From Sipunculus nudus (lineage: Eukaryota > Annelida > Sipuncula > Golfingiida > Sipunculidae), in assembly GCA_026874595.1 (NCBI GenBank), contig CM049318.1, positions 1,745,241 through 1,809,240 on the forward strand: 64,000 bases of DNA, read 5' to 3'. Of this stretch, positions 1 through 11,617 are shown in pieces. The first letter of the stretch is position 1. Every line of letters begins with the position of its first letter. Made by a program: the position numbers and the translations under genes. The notes below the pieces were generated by a model that saw only the letters and a program-made list of their open reading frames with translations, was not told the origin of the DNA and did not search any database.

Positions 1-282
1 ATAACAATGTAAGTTACTTAGTCACAAAGCTATTTTATTACAGTGCTTAATGTACCGAATAATTAAGCCAAGAGAAGTAAGGCGAACAGAAAAGCAGCAA
101 TGTAACTTGAACATATTTATAAATTGCATCGACACAAAAGGTGTCAAAAGGTGATGCGTTCCTTACTTGCGGTTACTGGTACCAGCGTGTTCACACAAAC
201 GTTGCTCCGCAGTTCTTGTCTACTTATAAAAAATGGATCCCTTAAAAGTGAAAATAACAACTCCTGGAGGAATGATGTCGCA
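1..282. other. No recognised feature
   Basis: I see no domain-bearing reading frame, repeat or RNA gene here. The stretch leads into the SINE fragment that follows. Confidence 0.5.
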
Positions 283-405
283 AGGCGGATGGTCGTGAGT
301 TCAAATCTAAGCCGAGGAGCGGTGACTTTTCAAGGTCGGCTCCCACCCAGGATGAGCGCTCCGCAGTCATAATAGTGGGAAGACTGTTCCCCACGGCCTT
401 GTATC
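283..405 (+). mobile_element. tRNA-derived SINE fragment
   Basis: A B-box-like motif (GAGTTCAAATCT, 297-308) is followed by a GC-rich body ('gagcggtgac', 'aaggtcggct', 'gagcgctccgcag'). The same words recur in the same order after the B box of the SINE at 57571-57750. The A box is poorly preserved, so this is a degraded copy. The family assignment rests on the match to the second copy in this window and on the polymerase III internal promoter layout. Confidence 0.6.
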
Positions 406-804
406 CCTAAAAACGAGTGCGTCGGGGGGGGGGGAGGGGTCCTTGATGTTTTGACCCAGAAATGTGGATAATTACACGGCAAGGACCCGCAGGGGCGGTA
501 GAAATCGGGCCTGGGTAACACTAGGATACAACATAATATGATAGGGAGCGAGTGCTACCGCTCTGTCAAATAGTCCAAAACCGAAATGGAAACTCTGCAG
601 ATGTACATACTAAGGGTCAGAATAGATAAGTCAGCATTAAAAAATGGAGGCGGTTTCCTCCACCACAAACAATTTTAAAAAGAGGAGGAAAAAAGGCATA
701 TTGTACCTAGTGCAATATTACCAATATCCAGATCAAACTCTGATGTGTGCAACGTAAGTGGATGGAATGTGTAAATGGAAGCCTAGGGAAATGCTTGTCG
801 TTAT
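406..804. other. No recognised gene; contains a poly-G tract
   Basis: A run of G with one interrupting A lies at about 424-438. No protein domain was recognised. The right part may be further upstream sequence of the LINE remnant beginning near 805, but it is too degraded to claim. Confidence 0.4.
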
Positions 805-1830
805 ATGGTGGTTCATAACCTTGACGGCTGCATTACAGGTCACCTCTGCCATACAGAACCAGGGCGGACTCTAATTCCACGAACATCGCACTCGGCCGGG
901 ATGAACCAGATAATGTTGAAATCGAACACAAATAAAACTGAGTATATGGTTGTCAGTGATAAGCGAAACATCAACAACTTGCAAGATCAGGTGCAGCAAG
1001 TTGGGCCAGGCGTGGTAAATCATCCCCATATACCAGAAATGTCGTTGTAACGATTGATTCCATTTTATCCATGTTACTTCCGATTTCTGGCAGTGCTAGT
1101 TCAGCAAACTTCCACCTCAGAATAATTGCATGGAAAGGTTCGCAAATTCTTGAACGTATAGGCAACTAAATAGCTAATTCATTCACTTGTAACATCTCGC
1201 TTAGACTATGGTTATGCCCTTCTAATCAACACTCCTAAGTGCAATCTTAAGAAACTACACCACGTGCAGATCGTCTAGGTCAGATCTAACTGCATATAAG
1301 GCAGCGTATGTGAGAGGACGAGAGCTAGGGCCAGGTCAGATCATATTACACCCGTGTTACACCCTCCATTGGCTTCCGCGCATCCAATAAAAAGTTGCCC
1401 TTATGACCTTCAAAGTCTTACGTAATCAGTCCCCTAGTTATTCGAAGGCATGTTCTGCCCCTATACACCATCTAGGCAATTTATAAATAGTCAACCATGC
1501 CTTCTCACTGAGCCAAAGTTCCGAATAAATCTCAATGTTGCCAAAGCTTTCAGTAATGCTGCACCTGGTCTCAGATCTTGCTTTCTATATAGATTAGGTT
1601 GTGTGGCTATGTCAATTGTTTTTAAAAGGCTCCTTAAAAGATTTTTTTTCAGACAGTATAACAATGTCTAGTTAACTATATTTTATTAGCTATATTTTAA
1701 TTACTAATGTAATCAGCATTTTAATGTATATCTTACTTAATGTCTTATATGCAGCGCAGCTGAACTTTTACTTTAAAGAAAACTTGCGCAATATAAATAA
1801 ATAATAATGATAAATGATAATTATAATCAT
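805..1830 (+). mobile_element. CR1-like LINE, 3' fragment of ORF2, broken
   Basis: Pieces of a non-LTR reverse transcriptase C-terminus appear in order but in different frames. They are an NTNKTEYMVVSD segment (about 925-960), VVVTIDSILSMLLPISGSA (about 1040-1095), LVTSRLDYGYALLINTP (about 1185-1235), a 'LHWLPRIQ' segment (about 1365-1390), and a terminal AKAFSNAAPGLRS...FKRLLKRFFFRQ segment ending at a stop at 1669-1671. This is the typical end of CR1/jockey-group ORF2: SRLDY, LHWLP, AFS-AP-LWN, then a terminal FK-LK-LF. At least four frameshifts and several stops make it dead. The 3' tail ends in AATAAATAATAATGATAA-like simple repeats near 1795-1825, as is usual for this group. Confidence 0.8.
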
Positions 1831-2351
1831 ATTGACTAAATGGGCATAATAATATGACCTTATTTTTCGGGTTTACCACAATCAAATAATCGTTAGTAGT
1901 TGTGACCACCAGATGTAGCAGATTTGTTATAAAACGGTCCCTTGGGAGTCAACTGCCATGGTCAGTATGTTTTCAGTTTACTCTAACACAGAATCATATA
2001 CAGCTGAATTGTAAGTCAGCTGTAATTGCATTTAACCATTCTTTTATTTTAATGAAATTATTCATTTTTATATTTTAAGCTTAAAAACTTACACATTTGA
2101 TCATAGATGGTCACTAAGATATCAAAGTCAAAGTCATGGTGGAATTTGTTCCGTACCAAATATCCCCATTCCTCTTTAGACAACCGGAATCGGGTTATTA
2201 TGCCTCTGTTATGATTAGTTTTGTAGATACGGTAAAAAAATCACAATATTAATATACTTATAAAGTGTAATGAAAGTTGCAGCGGTTTTCAAAGTATATG
2301 TTAACAGCCGGGAGTCTGTAGTCTGCTAACGCACTTGTACTTTCGTTGCAG
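1831..2351. other. AT-rich flank, probably remnant intron upstream of the P450 relic
   Basis: No coding exon for the P450 N-terminus (membrane anchor, proline-rich hinge) is visible. The stretch ends in a pyrimidine-rich acceptor, 'tttcgttgcag', directly before the first P450 exon. Confidence 0.5.
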
Positions 2352-3618
2352 AAGTATTTTTCAAACAGTATGGACCCCTGGTTCAGAAGGAGTACAGAAT
2401 GTTCTTCAGCCGTACAATGCATAACCAGGCATTAAACATGACCTCAGCTGAACATAAACTTGAAGCTGAAATTAGCAAAACAGAGGAATATCTGGCTCAG
2501 CATTCTGGGGAAGAAATTGATCCAAGTCAACTGTTTCAACGTACTTAAGCGGGCATTTACTCATCGATAGTGTTTGGCACTACATTCAAACATGGGGATC
2601 CAGAATTGGACGAAATTGTTAAGATAGCGCTGCATATCAACAACATCGTTATTCAACAGGACGGAACGATGATAGAGATGTTTCCACAGTGGCTCAGTCG
2701 TTTAGTTTATTCGCGAAAGATAAAAGGAATGCAGAAAACTATCAAATGGTTTCGTGACTGGGCTCAGCAAGAAATTAACTACCATCGGACAAGTCTCGAT
2801 CCAACCAACCCACGTGACATGACCGACGTGTACCTCCTGAACCGCCCTGACGACTCATTTAGTCAACAGAGGATTGTAGACACTTTCTTGACTATTTTAC
2901 CAGACGTTGTTGAAAGCATAAGCGACGCTATCCGGTTTGTGTTGCTGTATATTATTCATCATTCTGACGTACAGGAGCGCCTACATGCCGATCTTGAGAA
3001 AGTAGTTGGCACAACAAGCAGGCCTTCTCTGAAGGTAGATCTGAAGATTTTTTATGAAAATACTAATGATTTAAAATACAAATATATGATTCAACTTAAA
3101 GCTATGTCACTAATTCAATACCTTACCTTTTTAACTTGGGTCTCTGTTATCATTCTTTGAGCATGACAGAATCTCCGATCTTACACCCGTACCTGCATCA
3201 GACTTCAAAATGTTGTTCTTCATTTGGTTTGCTATATATGTATGATAAATAAAATTGTCTATTATAGAATTAATATATGTTATTTATATATGAATATTTC
3301 CAGTATGCTTGCATGTGTTTGAACCTTTGTTTTACATACGCAATCAGAACCGGAAGGAGCTGCCTTACCTACAGGCGGTGATTCTAGAGGCCTTACGCTG
3401 TGCTGAATTCACACCTTGTTCCCTCCCTCACGGGGCCTTTCGGGACACCATGCTGGATGGTTTCAACATTTCAAAGGACGCGTTGATTTTAGGCAATTTC
3501 CATGAAATACATAATGACCCCAAGGTGTTCCCTAATCCCGGAAAGTTTGATCCAGCTCGGTTTCTAGATGCAGACGACAAGCTAACAAATACGGAATATT
3601 TCATTCCCTTCTCCATAG
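2352..3618 (+). pseudogene. Cytochrome P450 (CYP2-clan) pseudogene, two exons
   Basis: Two P450 exons remain. Exon A (2352-3034) encodes the helix C-to-J part, with 'SSIVFGTTF' typical of CYP2 enzymes and 'LHADLEKVVG' after helix I. Exon B (3348-3618) carries the K-helix ExxR (EALR), 'TPCSLPHGAF' and the PERF-like 'FDPARF', ending 'FIPFSIG'. The intron is 3035-3347 (donor AAG|GTAGAT, acceptor ATCAG|AAC, phase 0). Exon B ends at a good donor, ATAG|GTGAGT, in phase 1. Functional P450s are heme monooxygenases, usually in the ER. This copy has a TAA at 2546-2548 inside exon A. The I-helix (A/G)GxxTT signature is replaced by a DVVESI-like stretch. No N-terminal exon is visible, nor the heme-cysteine exon expected soon after 3618. 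I infer a relic; a distant heme exon would not remove the internal stop. Confidence 0.87.
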
Positions 3619-4019
3619 GTGAGTTTGGAGAACATGTTTTTGATAGTTAAACGACTGATTTTACTCTGTGATATGACCTGCAGGCGCAATTCCTAATATT
3701 CTAACACCTTTTCTGAAGTGTAATGGAAAACGTATGGGTTCTTTAAGGAAAATTCAGCTTTTATGTAAGTTGCTTTCAAGGCAAACTTTCATGTACTCAT
3801 TTGTCAAGTAACATTGTTTGTCACGAAAAACATACCTCCAGCCGTATTCACCAACCATGTTTTCTGCTCTGAAGTAATATGACTAGCAGTCTTGCCTTAA
3901 CCAGTTGACCTGCTATTCGTAAATAGTCTCTTTTCTTGCCTAACTTTTATTCCTTAGGTGTTATTAATCATCTGCATTAAGGGTAAAATCATTTATGTGT
4001 ATTAATCTGTTGTATGCAG
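3619..4019. other. Sequence after the last P450 exon
   Basis: This begins with the splice donor GTGAGT. I looked for the FxxGxRxCxG heme-binding exon in all three forward frames and did not find it. No other feature was recognised. Confidence 0.5.
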
Positions 4020-4300
4020 GCTTTGGGCGAATAGAAGAAAATCGAATAAAAATACTCAAAATCAGTGATGTATCCGAATACAAATACTTTATATTTTTAA
4101 CTATCAGGCACCCGGTCATGTCTTGGAGAACCTTTGGTGAAGATTGTGACCTTCCTCGTGATCGCAAACATGCTGCACAGATTTCGCTTCTCCTTTCCGG
4201 ACTCCATGAACCCGCCATCTCTAAAGAAGAGTGAAATGACAAAGTTTTTCGCTTGTCCGGAATCGTACAAAGTCATTGCACAACCAAAATGACTTAAAAG
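4020..4300 (+). repeat. Partial copy of the duplicated segment (block zeta)
   Basis: Words such as 'catgtcttggagaacc', 'gaccttcctcgtgatcgc', 'atgctgcac', 'ctcctttccggactcc' and 'cgcttgtccggaatcgtac' recur in the same order, with substitutions, at about 6070-6260 and 20868-21005. This is the shortest of three copies of this block. It begins about 400 bases after the last P450 exon, so insertion or rearrangement here may have removed the heme exon; that is inference. Confidence 0.75.
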
Positions 4301-5834
4301 TAATATTATTTACACGCATACGAAATAAGGAAGAATAGACATGATTTTAATCAAAACAGTACTTTCAAGAAACATTGTAATACTTTTTATTTACCATGTC
4401 AGATGCATCAGATAAACAATAATGCGGCATTACTCATCATAATATAATATTGAGAAACAAGCAAGAAAATATAGAGATGTGCTTATTCCTATGTATTGAG
4501 AACATTTAAATATATTATTTATATAATATATGTATATATATATATTGAATAAAAAATTGTACTGATTAAAAATGTTCACTCACATAAAACTGAGACTGGA
4601 TATATTAGAATCATACCAGACTATACGAAATTAAATGCAGTGCAGAGGATTGGGGTTGTAACTGTTCACGTAAAGGGAAAAATATCGTATTGGAGTGATT
4701 TTCCACTTGTAAGAAATCCTATGACCCGGTAAAGATCAAGTCATTGGTAGTCTAATTAATAAATTGAAGATAAATTATTTTTTATAGCGGGTGTCTACAG
4801 AATCGTAAGGTGCAGCGCAAGTTCTAAAATTCTGAAGTCTAACGAAAAGTGAAAATGAGGTATCTCACGGAACTGCCTTTGAGCTGACTGCTGCAACGTC
4901 TTTTGGACGTATGCATGGTGCTCTATATATGTATTTAGACTGCTTTTGTTAAGCAGTGATAATTACTTGCATTGAAGCTTTCTATGAGGCTCGCCAACAC
5001 GACATTAAGACCTGATGACAAGTGTCGTTTAATGAAAGAGTAGCATGGCATGCAGTATGTAATGCAATAGCAGAACGATCTTATGCTAAACTATCCGAGT
5101 AATTATCATTCATTAAGTCATGTTTACATGTTAAATTAAAGAAATTAAATACTGCACCTCGCATTACATCTGGATTTTTCTATATTACACTAGCAATTGT
5201 GAAAGATTGTGATTTAAATTTTTTCAGTTGGTCCATATCTATACCCTATGTTAGTGGTCTCTTTATCCCTTATTTTTCTCTACTCTGACAGCTGGGCCTC
5301 TGAATAAAGCTTATACAAATTAGGAATCTTCATTGGTTTGATTCAGCGTCAATCTGAGAAGCTTGCGGTATAATCATTGAATCCCTGTAAAAGGTGGTTA
5401 TTTATTGTTATATGTTACATATTGTTACTGACTGGACACGCGTATCAGTCGCCCTGTTAGCTAGATTATATATGAAAAACTAGTGCCAGACCACATCTTT
5501 ATAATAGGGTCTCCAGGATTAATTATTCGAAGCCACGTTTTCCGCATTATTTGCATTTTCCTATCCTGCTGACCTTAGATAATAATGTGAATTCTTCAGA
5601 CAGGACATTTCGGCTGGGTTTCTCTTCTGGCATTAACGTGACATCTTTGAATTTCCGTTTTTGACAAATTAAGTCCGCGGTAATACCATTTGTTACATGA
5701 GATTGGATAATTACCTGACCTGTTAAATTATCCTGTTAAAATAGGAAAACGAAAATAGAATTCATTTTGTAAAATTGAATCAAAATGTTCAGTATCTTTC
5801 CAAGACGTAATATTGTCAAATATACAGTTGCGCT
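4301..5834. other. AT-rich non-coding sequence
   Basis: No gene, RNA or clear repeat was recognised apart from short TA-rich tracts near 4520-4545. Confidence 0.45.
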
Positions 5835-8620
5835 GAACTATTTTTCATATGTTGAAAGTGACAAAGAAATCGATAGGATCGTCTATGTGTGTGTATTTGC
5901 TGGTAAATTCAAAGACACCTCTATACCCTTCTATTCAGGTCATTGAAGTCATTTGAACAAACAGAACTTGTGGTACACTTTGAAACAAATAACTCTTTTC
6001 GTTCTGTTTTAATGGTGTTAAGTAGTTAAAATTCCGTTTATAAATTTTAAACAATTTATATTTATCAGGAACCAGGTCATTTCTTGGAGAACCCTCGGTG
6101 AATAATATAACCTTCTTTATGATCGCCAATATGCTGCACGAGTTCCGGATCTCCTTTCCAGCCTCCGAGACTCCGCCATTTAAAAAAAAAGTTAAAACGA
6201 CGACTTTTTTTGCTTGTCCAGAATTTTATACAAGGTCGTCGCACAACCCACAGAACTATAACATATGACGACGTCCACATGGTTAACCCTTTAGTGGAGA
6301 TTGAAAGATATCCGTGAATTATCATGGCTCGTTACTTAGTGTATTTTTTTATTTTGACAAAACAACATATATACAATAGTACGTCTATTACAAACAATGT
6401 ACAGACAAAAGCACAATAAGCTACATTACACACTGTCGTTGCTGATTACAGTGTAAACACAATACCAAATCGCATAATATACCACGACCAGTACAGACTT
6501 GGCTGATTTTCAGAGACAATATTAAACAAAATGTTCTTTGGTGTGTGCTTGGGAACACACGTTTTGTCATTTGAAATCCTAATAAGCACTCCAAAGTAAA
6601 TACATATATGTATATATGTTTACATATACACAAACAATGCATACATATTGTAAACTGTTACTGAACATAAACTGGGCTGTATGTGGTAACATATATCTCA
6701 TTAAACAAACTTTCTGGAACTTTTAAGACTAAGTAGAAATATTCCTTTTTAATCAAATATTTTAAAGGGGTCCATTAATGGTCAGATTGTTTCATGTTAT
6801 CATTTTTAATAGCTATATTTTTTTTCTATTTTGAAAATATCTGTTGTAAACTTTGTGAAACCAGACACTAAAGGGTTTTTTCTTATAACATTTACTAATG
6901 TACAAATATCTCTTCAGAAGCAGAGCCAAGAAGTTAATCCATTTATTTCGTTACAATAAAGGAAAACCTCATCTTCAAGTAAAACTTTGCTTCAGGGAGC
7001 CAATTCCTTTTAACAAGAGTAATTGTTCTCCCCTAATAGTTTAGAAAATTTACAATTCCAAAATAAATGTAAAATAGTTTCTTCCTCTGATTTTCAAAAA
7101 GTGCAATACTTAGATTCTGTCACTTTAAGTTTACATAAAAATGGATTAAGTGTTACTCTATGGTGAAGAATAAGGAACTGGAAATATCGGAATTTTGTCG
7201 ATATTGTTGAAGAAAACGTGTTTTTGAAGCCTATATATATTTAACCCTCAGTTTAAGCTCAAGGTTTGACTTCCATTTTGCAATACTGGCTTCAGGTTTT
7301 TCTTTTTTTATCCTTTAATAATTCTGAATAGACATCTTTTGTAATTTTCTTCATTTTAATTAATCCATCTAGTTTATATTCAGGTGACAATGTAATATCA
7401 ATATGATTATTTTGTCTTATTATTTCTTTCCAAGTGAGGGGATGGTTCTAAGTAGGCTAGTGCAGGTCAGAAAATCTATATTAACACTGTATTTATTGCA
7501 AAATCCTTCATGATCCAGCCAAATACTTTCTGAATTAGAAATACACATTTGCGATATCCTTTATACCTGCTCTATACATATTTTTGTAGAATATGACTTG
7601 GCCATCTACTTTAATGTGCGAGTTAAACCACAGTAACTGGGTTATTATATCTGTGTATGTACTTAGTGTGTTACCATATTTAATCGAATGGTGTCAAGGA
7701 TTGAAAGGATGATTAGTTTCTTTATCCCTCAACCTTATGAATATAAATATTAAAGCTGCTATACACGCATCACGCATCTCCCTTCGAGACCATACTGTGT
7801 GCGTCTTTCCCATGCTACTAAAGCCAGCTAATCATCAACCTTTCCTATAGAATTGATGTCATTTCTGACTTACTCAGCGTACAAATCAATGACATGTTGG
7901 AAATTCCTGTTGAGAAAAGTTCCTGTAATAACTTGGTTACGGATGTATGAGCTGTGTATCTACAAGCGGTTAATAAACACAAACTCAGCCTAATATTGAC
8001 AAACTGATAACAGATTTAATTTAAGGTGTTTCATTGTATATGTGCCGGAGATGAAACGTCGCTAGGTGAAAAACGCCGAATTCCAAAGTTACTCAGACTT
8101 GCTGCCAGATATATTTTCGAATGTTTTTTTTATTATTTTAGCGCCCACGCCCCCCCCCCCCCCTTACGTGTATTAAAACAAAAGGAACAGCTGATTTGTG
8201 GTGGGTTTGGCGTTACCTGGACTATTGTATAAAATGTTAAATGGATTACCTTTAGTTAACAGACGTCAGATATTGGTCCATTTAATGTTTTACATTATTA
8301 AAAAGAAACACATCAATAGTAAATGATATTGAGCATTACAATATTCCTATTATTTCTTTTGAATTTGCAACCGTTTCATTTACTTTCTCTGTAGGAGGCA
8401 TTAAACAAAGTATAGAAGGATGTTTGAATCGTCACTAAAAATCTGCTTTTATTTTTTTTCGGGGGGGGGAGGGGGTTAAAATAGTACAATTTTCAAGGCA
8501 TGCCTTTAAGACAGAAGAGCAATCGTTCGGACTTTGCAGATATGTTAATAATCTAATCGCTCGTGGGACTGTGGCGGAATATTTAATAACGTCGATCCTC
8601 GTCATGATATTATTTACTCT
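5835..8620 (+). repeat. Duplicated segment, copy I (block zeta), interrupted by a LINE
   Basis: Positions 5835-6342 and 7660-8620 match 20640-21690 in order. Shared words include 'tgacaaag', 'gataggatcgtctat', 'aaattcaaagacacct', 'gtagttaaaattccgttt', 'cgaatggtgtcaag', 'tatacacgcatc', 'attaacctttcct', 'aattcctgtt', 'taatattgacaaac', 'gatgaaacgtcgcta', 'ctttgcagatat' and 'ggcggaatat'. The two halves are contiguous in the other copy, so the intervening DNA is a later insertion (see the LINE). Another non-shared stretch, bounded by a C tract at 8149-8163 and a G tract at 8461-8475, may be a second insertion. The function of the ancestral sequence is unknown; no protein domain was seen. Confidence 0.8.
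6343..7659 (-). mobile_element. 5'-truncated LINE remnant (L1/Tx1-like ORF2 C-terminus)
   Basis: Read on the minus strand, the segment encodes the end of a LINE ORF2. 'TWKEIIRQNNHIDITLSPEY' lies at about 7370-7440. 'FQFLILHHRVTLNPFLCKLK' is at about 7120-7195. 'CTF-KSEEETILHLFWNC' lies at about 7050-7110, a Cys/His region like the zf-RVT end of L1/Tx1-type elements. Stops and frameshifts interrupt it. The left edge in + orientation is T-rich, i.e. an A-rich 3' tail of a minus-strand element. The 10-base word TACTTAGTGT flanks it exactly (6333-6342 and 7660-7669). The paralogous segment near 21090 has no insert. Clade assignment is inference. Confidence 0.8.
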
Positions 8621-9108
8621 TTATATATTTACGCACGTCAATAAGGTGCTAGAGTTCATGGTTTTCCCAGCAAAGAAATCGCCAGCATCAATTCATACCA
8701 TCGGCTTATTAATGCTCTACAAGCTTCATAATCTTGTAGGAAAATCATTTGAAAAGTTAGAAAAAATATCAGTATTGGAATATACCTATTGAGGGTTATG
8801 TGAGACAACAGCCATACAATGAGAGTGAACAATGTGAGGGGACAACTGTGGAGAATATTTTCCTACACCTTTCAGGCCATTGTAAATTAACTTTCATTTT
8901 AGGAACATTTTCTGTTCTTCTCCATTTCTCTATGATTCGTCTTGAACTGTCTAGATCAAGATATTATGGACTTGGCTAGTTTTCTAAAAGACTCTGACTC
9001 GTGGCTTGGACCCGGATATTGTGCCTACCTTTACTGAAGCCGTGTCAACCACTCTATATGAGTAAAAAGAAAAAGACGAACACTAGAAAAAAAATACAAA
9101 GATATTGT
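8621..9108. other. No recognised feature
   Basis: Non-coding AT-rich sequence between duplicated segment copy I and the 31-bp minisatellite. Confidence 0.4.
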
Positions 9109-10183
9109 CAGGATGTGCGCACGATAATTTACTAGTATCTTTCCATATTGCACGATATTTTCATCAGGATGTGTCCATATTGCACGATATTTTCATCAGG
9201 ATGTGTCAATATTGCACGATATTTTCATCAGGATGTGTCCATATTGCACGATATTTTCATCAGGATGTGTTCATATTGCACGATATTTTCTCCAGGATGT
9301 GCCAATACTACACGGTATTTTCACCAGGATTTGCCCATATTGCACGATATTTTACCAGGATCTGTCCTTATTGATTATTGCACGATATTTTACCTGGATT
9401 TGTCCATATTGTATGATATTTTCACCCGGATCTGTCCACATTGCACGATGTTTTCAGCAGGATTGCCCATATTGCACGATATTTCACCAGGATCTGTCCA
9501 TATTGCACGATATTTAACCAGGATCTGTCCATATTGCACGAAAATTCACCAGGATCTGTCCATATTGCACGAAAATTTACCAGGATCTGTCCATATTGTA
9601 CGATATTTTCAATAGGATGTGTCTATATTGCACGATATTTCACCAGGATCTGTCCAGGTTGCACGATATTTTACCAGGATCTGTCCATATTGCACGATAT
9701 TTTACCAGGATCTGTCCATATTGCACGATATTTCACCAGGATCTGTCCATATTGCACGATATTTCACCAGGATCTGTCCATATTGCACGATATTTCACCA
9801 GGATCTGTCCATATTGCACGATATTTTACCAGGATCTGTCCATATTGCACGATATTTTACCAGGATCTGTCCATATTGCACGATATTTCACCAGGATCTG
9901 TCCAGGTTGCACGATATTTCACAAGGATCTGTCCAGGTTGCACGATATTTTACCAGGATCTGTCCAGGTTGCACGATATTTTACCAGGATCTGTCCAGGT
10001 TGCACGATATTTCACCAGGATCTGTCCATATTGCACGATATTTCACCAGGATCTGTCCATATTGCACGATATTTTACCAGGATCTGTCCATATTGCACGA
10101 TATTTTACCAGGATCTGTCCATATTGCACGATATTTTACCAGGATCTGTCCATACTGCACGATATTTTAACAGAATGTGTACG
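9109..10183 (+). repeat. 31/32-bp minisatellite, about 34 units
   Basis: The unit core is 'atattgcacgatatttt' plus 'accaggatctgtcc'. Early units (9160-9300) are 32 bases with 'tcatcaggatgtg'. From about 9470 onward they are 31 bases with 'accaggatctg', in two variants (ttttacc and tttcacc) and with a sub-cluster carrying 'ccaggttgcac' (about 9650 and 9900-10010). Because the plus-strand unit has no stop in any frame and the period is not a multiple of three, all three plus frames stay open (252, 233 and 183 codons). The minus strand is closed by a stop in every unit. The predicted peptide repeats with 31 residues and contains CPYC, but I treat it as non-coding. Confidence 0.95.
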
Positions 10184-11164
10184 TTTGTTCACCAGATGAT
10201 CGATAGTGAAACCTCAGACAATTCCGCGGGCTGTGCCACCATCATCGCTTTGACCTGTGAGAAACAATCTTTCATATTTACTATTTATTTATGTTAAAAT
10301 ATGTTAAAGCAGGCATTTTGTGAAACGTGTCATGCCTTTAGGCTATCCAGATAACCTCTCCAAGTACAAGGTTATATTTTTACATGAAGAAAGTAGCAAA
10401 ACACATTATGATAAAACACATGTTTGTATTAAGTTTTTATTTATAAATATTTCAGCGCACATACAAGTGACCCATGGGTCATGACGCTCAGCTGAATTTG
10501 ACATGTATACAGGTGATGCATGTATTAATTATTGATGTTATGATCTGGTAAAAAGTATTTGTTTAATGAATCTTTAACAATGGCATCCGTTATGTTAGCA
10601 AAATGGCAGCCATACAATCGTGTCGAGAAACTGTGAGAAATCATCCTAAAATTTTGTGGCTAGCTTACCTTTCTGAAATTCTTCAACAGATCTCTTCTTC
10701 AATACCGGATGTACTGTGAAAAATATAACAGATTTTCCTTTAACGTCAGGGGGAAGTTCGAGTGTGTGTCAAATTATTCACTGCCACTCTAGTCTACATC
10801 AATTAAAGAGGCAATATGTCTACAGTAAAAGAGAGAAAGGGTGCATTTTCACCCAGGCCGTCCGATCACGGATACGGTTATGGACAAACGTTGTGTACTT
10901 GTGTTTCCACGAGCAAATGGAAACCAACTGAATTCTTAAGCTGTGTGTCAATCCCTTTGACATTCATTGTTAAAATAATCACCATAATGACAATACCCTG
11001 TTGCTGGTTCGCTGATCAAAACCCACTGCGTTTTGTATTTTCAAGGTCGAGCAATAAATAACATAGCCGATACGGTATGTTAATTCGGAATGTTGATTGG
11101 CCGAACCGATCATATGGTTAGGGAATCCCAGTTATTGTATTCATCATTTTCAGGACTTAATTGG
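10184..11164. other. Non-coding, with one copy of a dispersed terminal motif
   Basis: The only recognised item is a minus-strand copy of the CAGCTGAGCGTCATGACCC motif with the palindrome TGACCCATGGGTCA at 10465-10494. The same motif ends the 46-48 kb repeat. No gene was recognised in the remainder. Confidence 0.5.
10465..10494 (-). repeat. Isolated terminal motif of the AGGTCA repeat family
   Basis: The reverse complement reads CAGCTGAGCGTCATGACCC followed by ATGGGTCACTT, nearly identical to the end of the element at 46153-48605. No other part of that element was recognised beside it, so this is a solo end or a heavily truncated copy. Confidence 0.7.
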
Positions 11165-11617
11165 CGGTAAACGCATTAAATATCATTAATCTTATATGCT
11201 GGTCTCTGTCATTATTTGAGCATTGAATGAGTCTGTGTGCGAACGAACACGTTGTTTAGACGGACAGACAACGGCGTCACAATTCGATAAGAGATAAAGA
11301 AAGACCGGTGATCAATTATTAATCGGTTATTTTATATACCATGTATATAACCGGGAAATATGTATAGTATTATACCTAAATACGACCGAAAGTCTAACAT
11401 GACGTTTTAATGCTGTTCGCTGTTTTGTGCCCCTCCTTTTCTAATATTTCTGACAGTATATGGAATATCATCGGAATAATCTGGCTTCCTTGGAATAAGC
11501 ATACATAATCGAATATGCATACATGATGGTTTCTGAGCGAATATGCAAAATGCAATCGATTCAATAAATTATGAAAGAATCATCTATATAATAGATAATT
11601 ATCAGACCACTATTAAT
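11165..11617 (+). repeat. Duplicated segment, copy IV, block alpha
   Basis: About 450 bases match 18970-19412 closely. Shared words include 'ggtaaacgcattaaa', 'cttatatgctggtctctgtc', 'cggacagacaacg', 'taccatgtatataacc', 'tacgaccgaaagtctaacat', 'gctgttcgctgttttgtgcc' and 'gaaagaatcatctat'. In this unit the next block (beta) is separated by later DNA including a solo LTR. Confidence 0.88.

Noticed and set aside
2100-2225. Possible minus-strand exon reading 'RFRLSKEEWGYLVRNKFHH'
   Set aside because: The frame is short and I recognise no family. Splice signals were not convincing.
9109-10183. Possible CRISPR array or cysteine-rich repeat protein
   Set aside because: The 31-base units are contiguous with no unique spacers, and the host is a eukaryote. 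Three frames are open at once simply because the unit lacks stops, so the open frames are not evidence for a protein.
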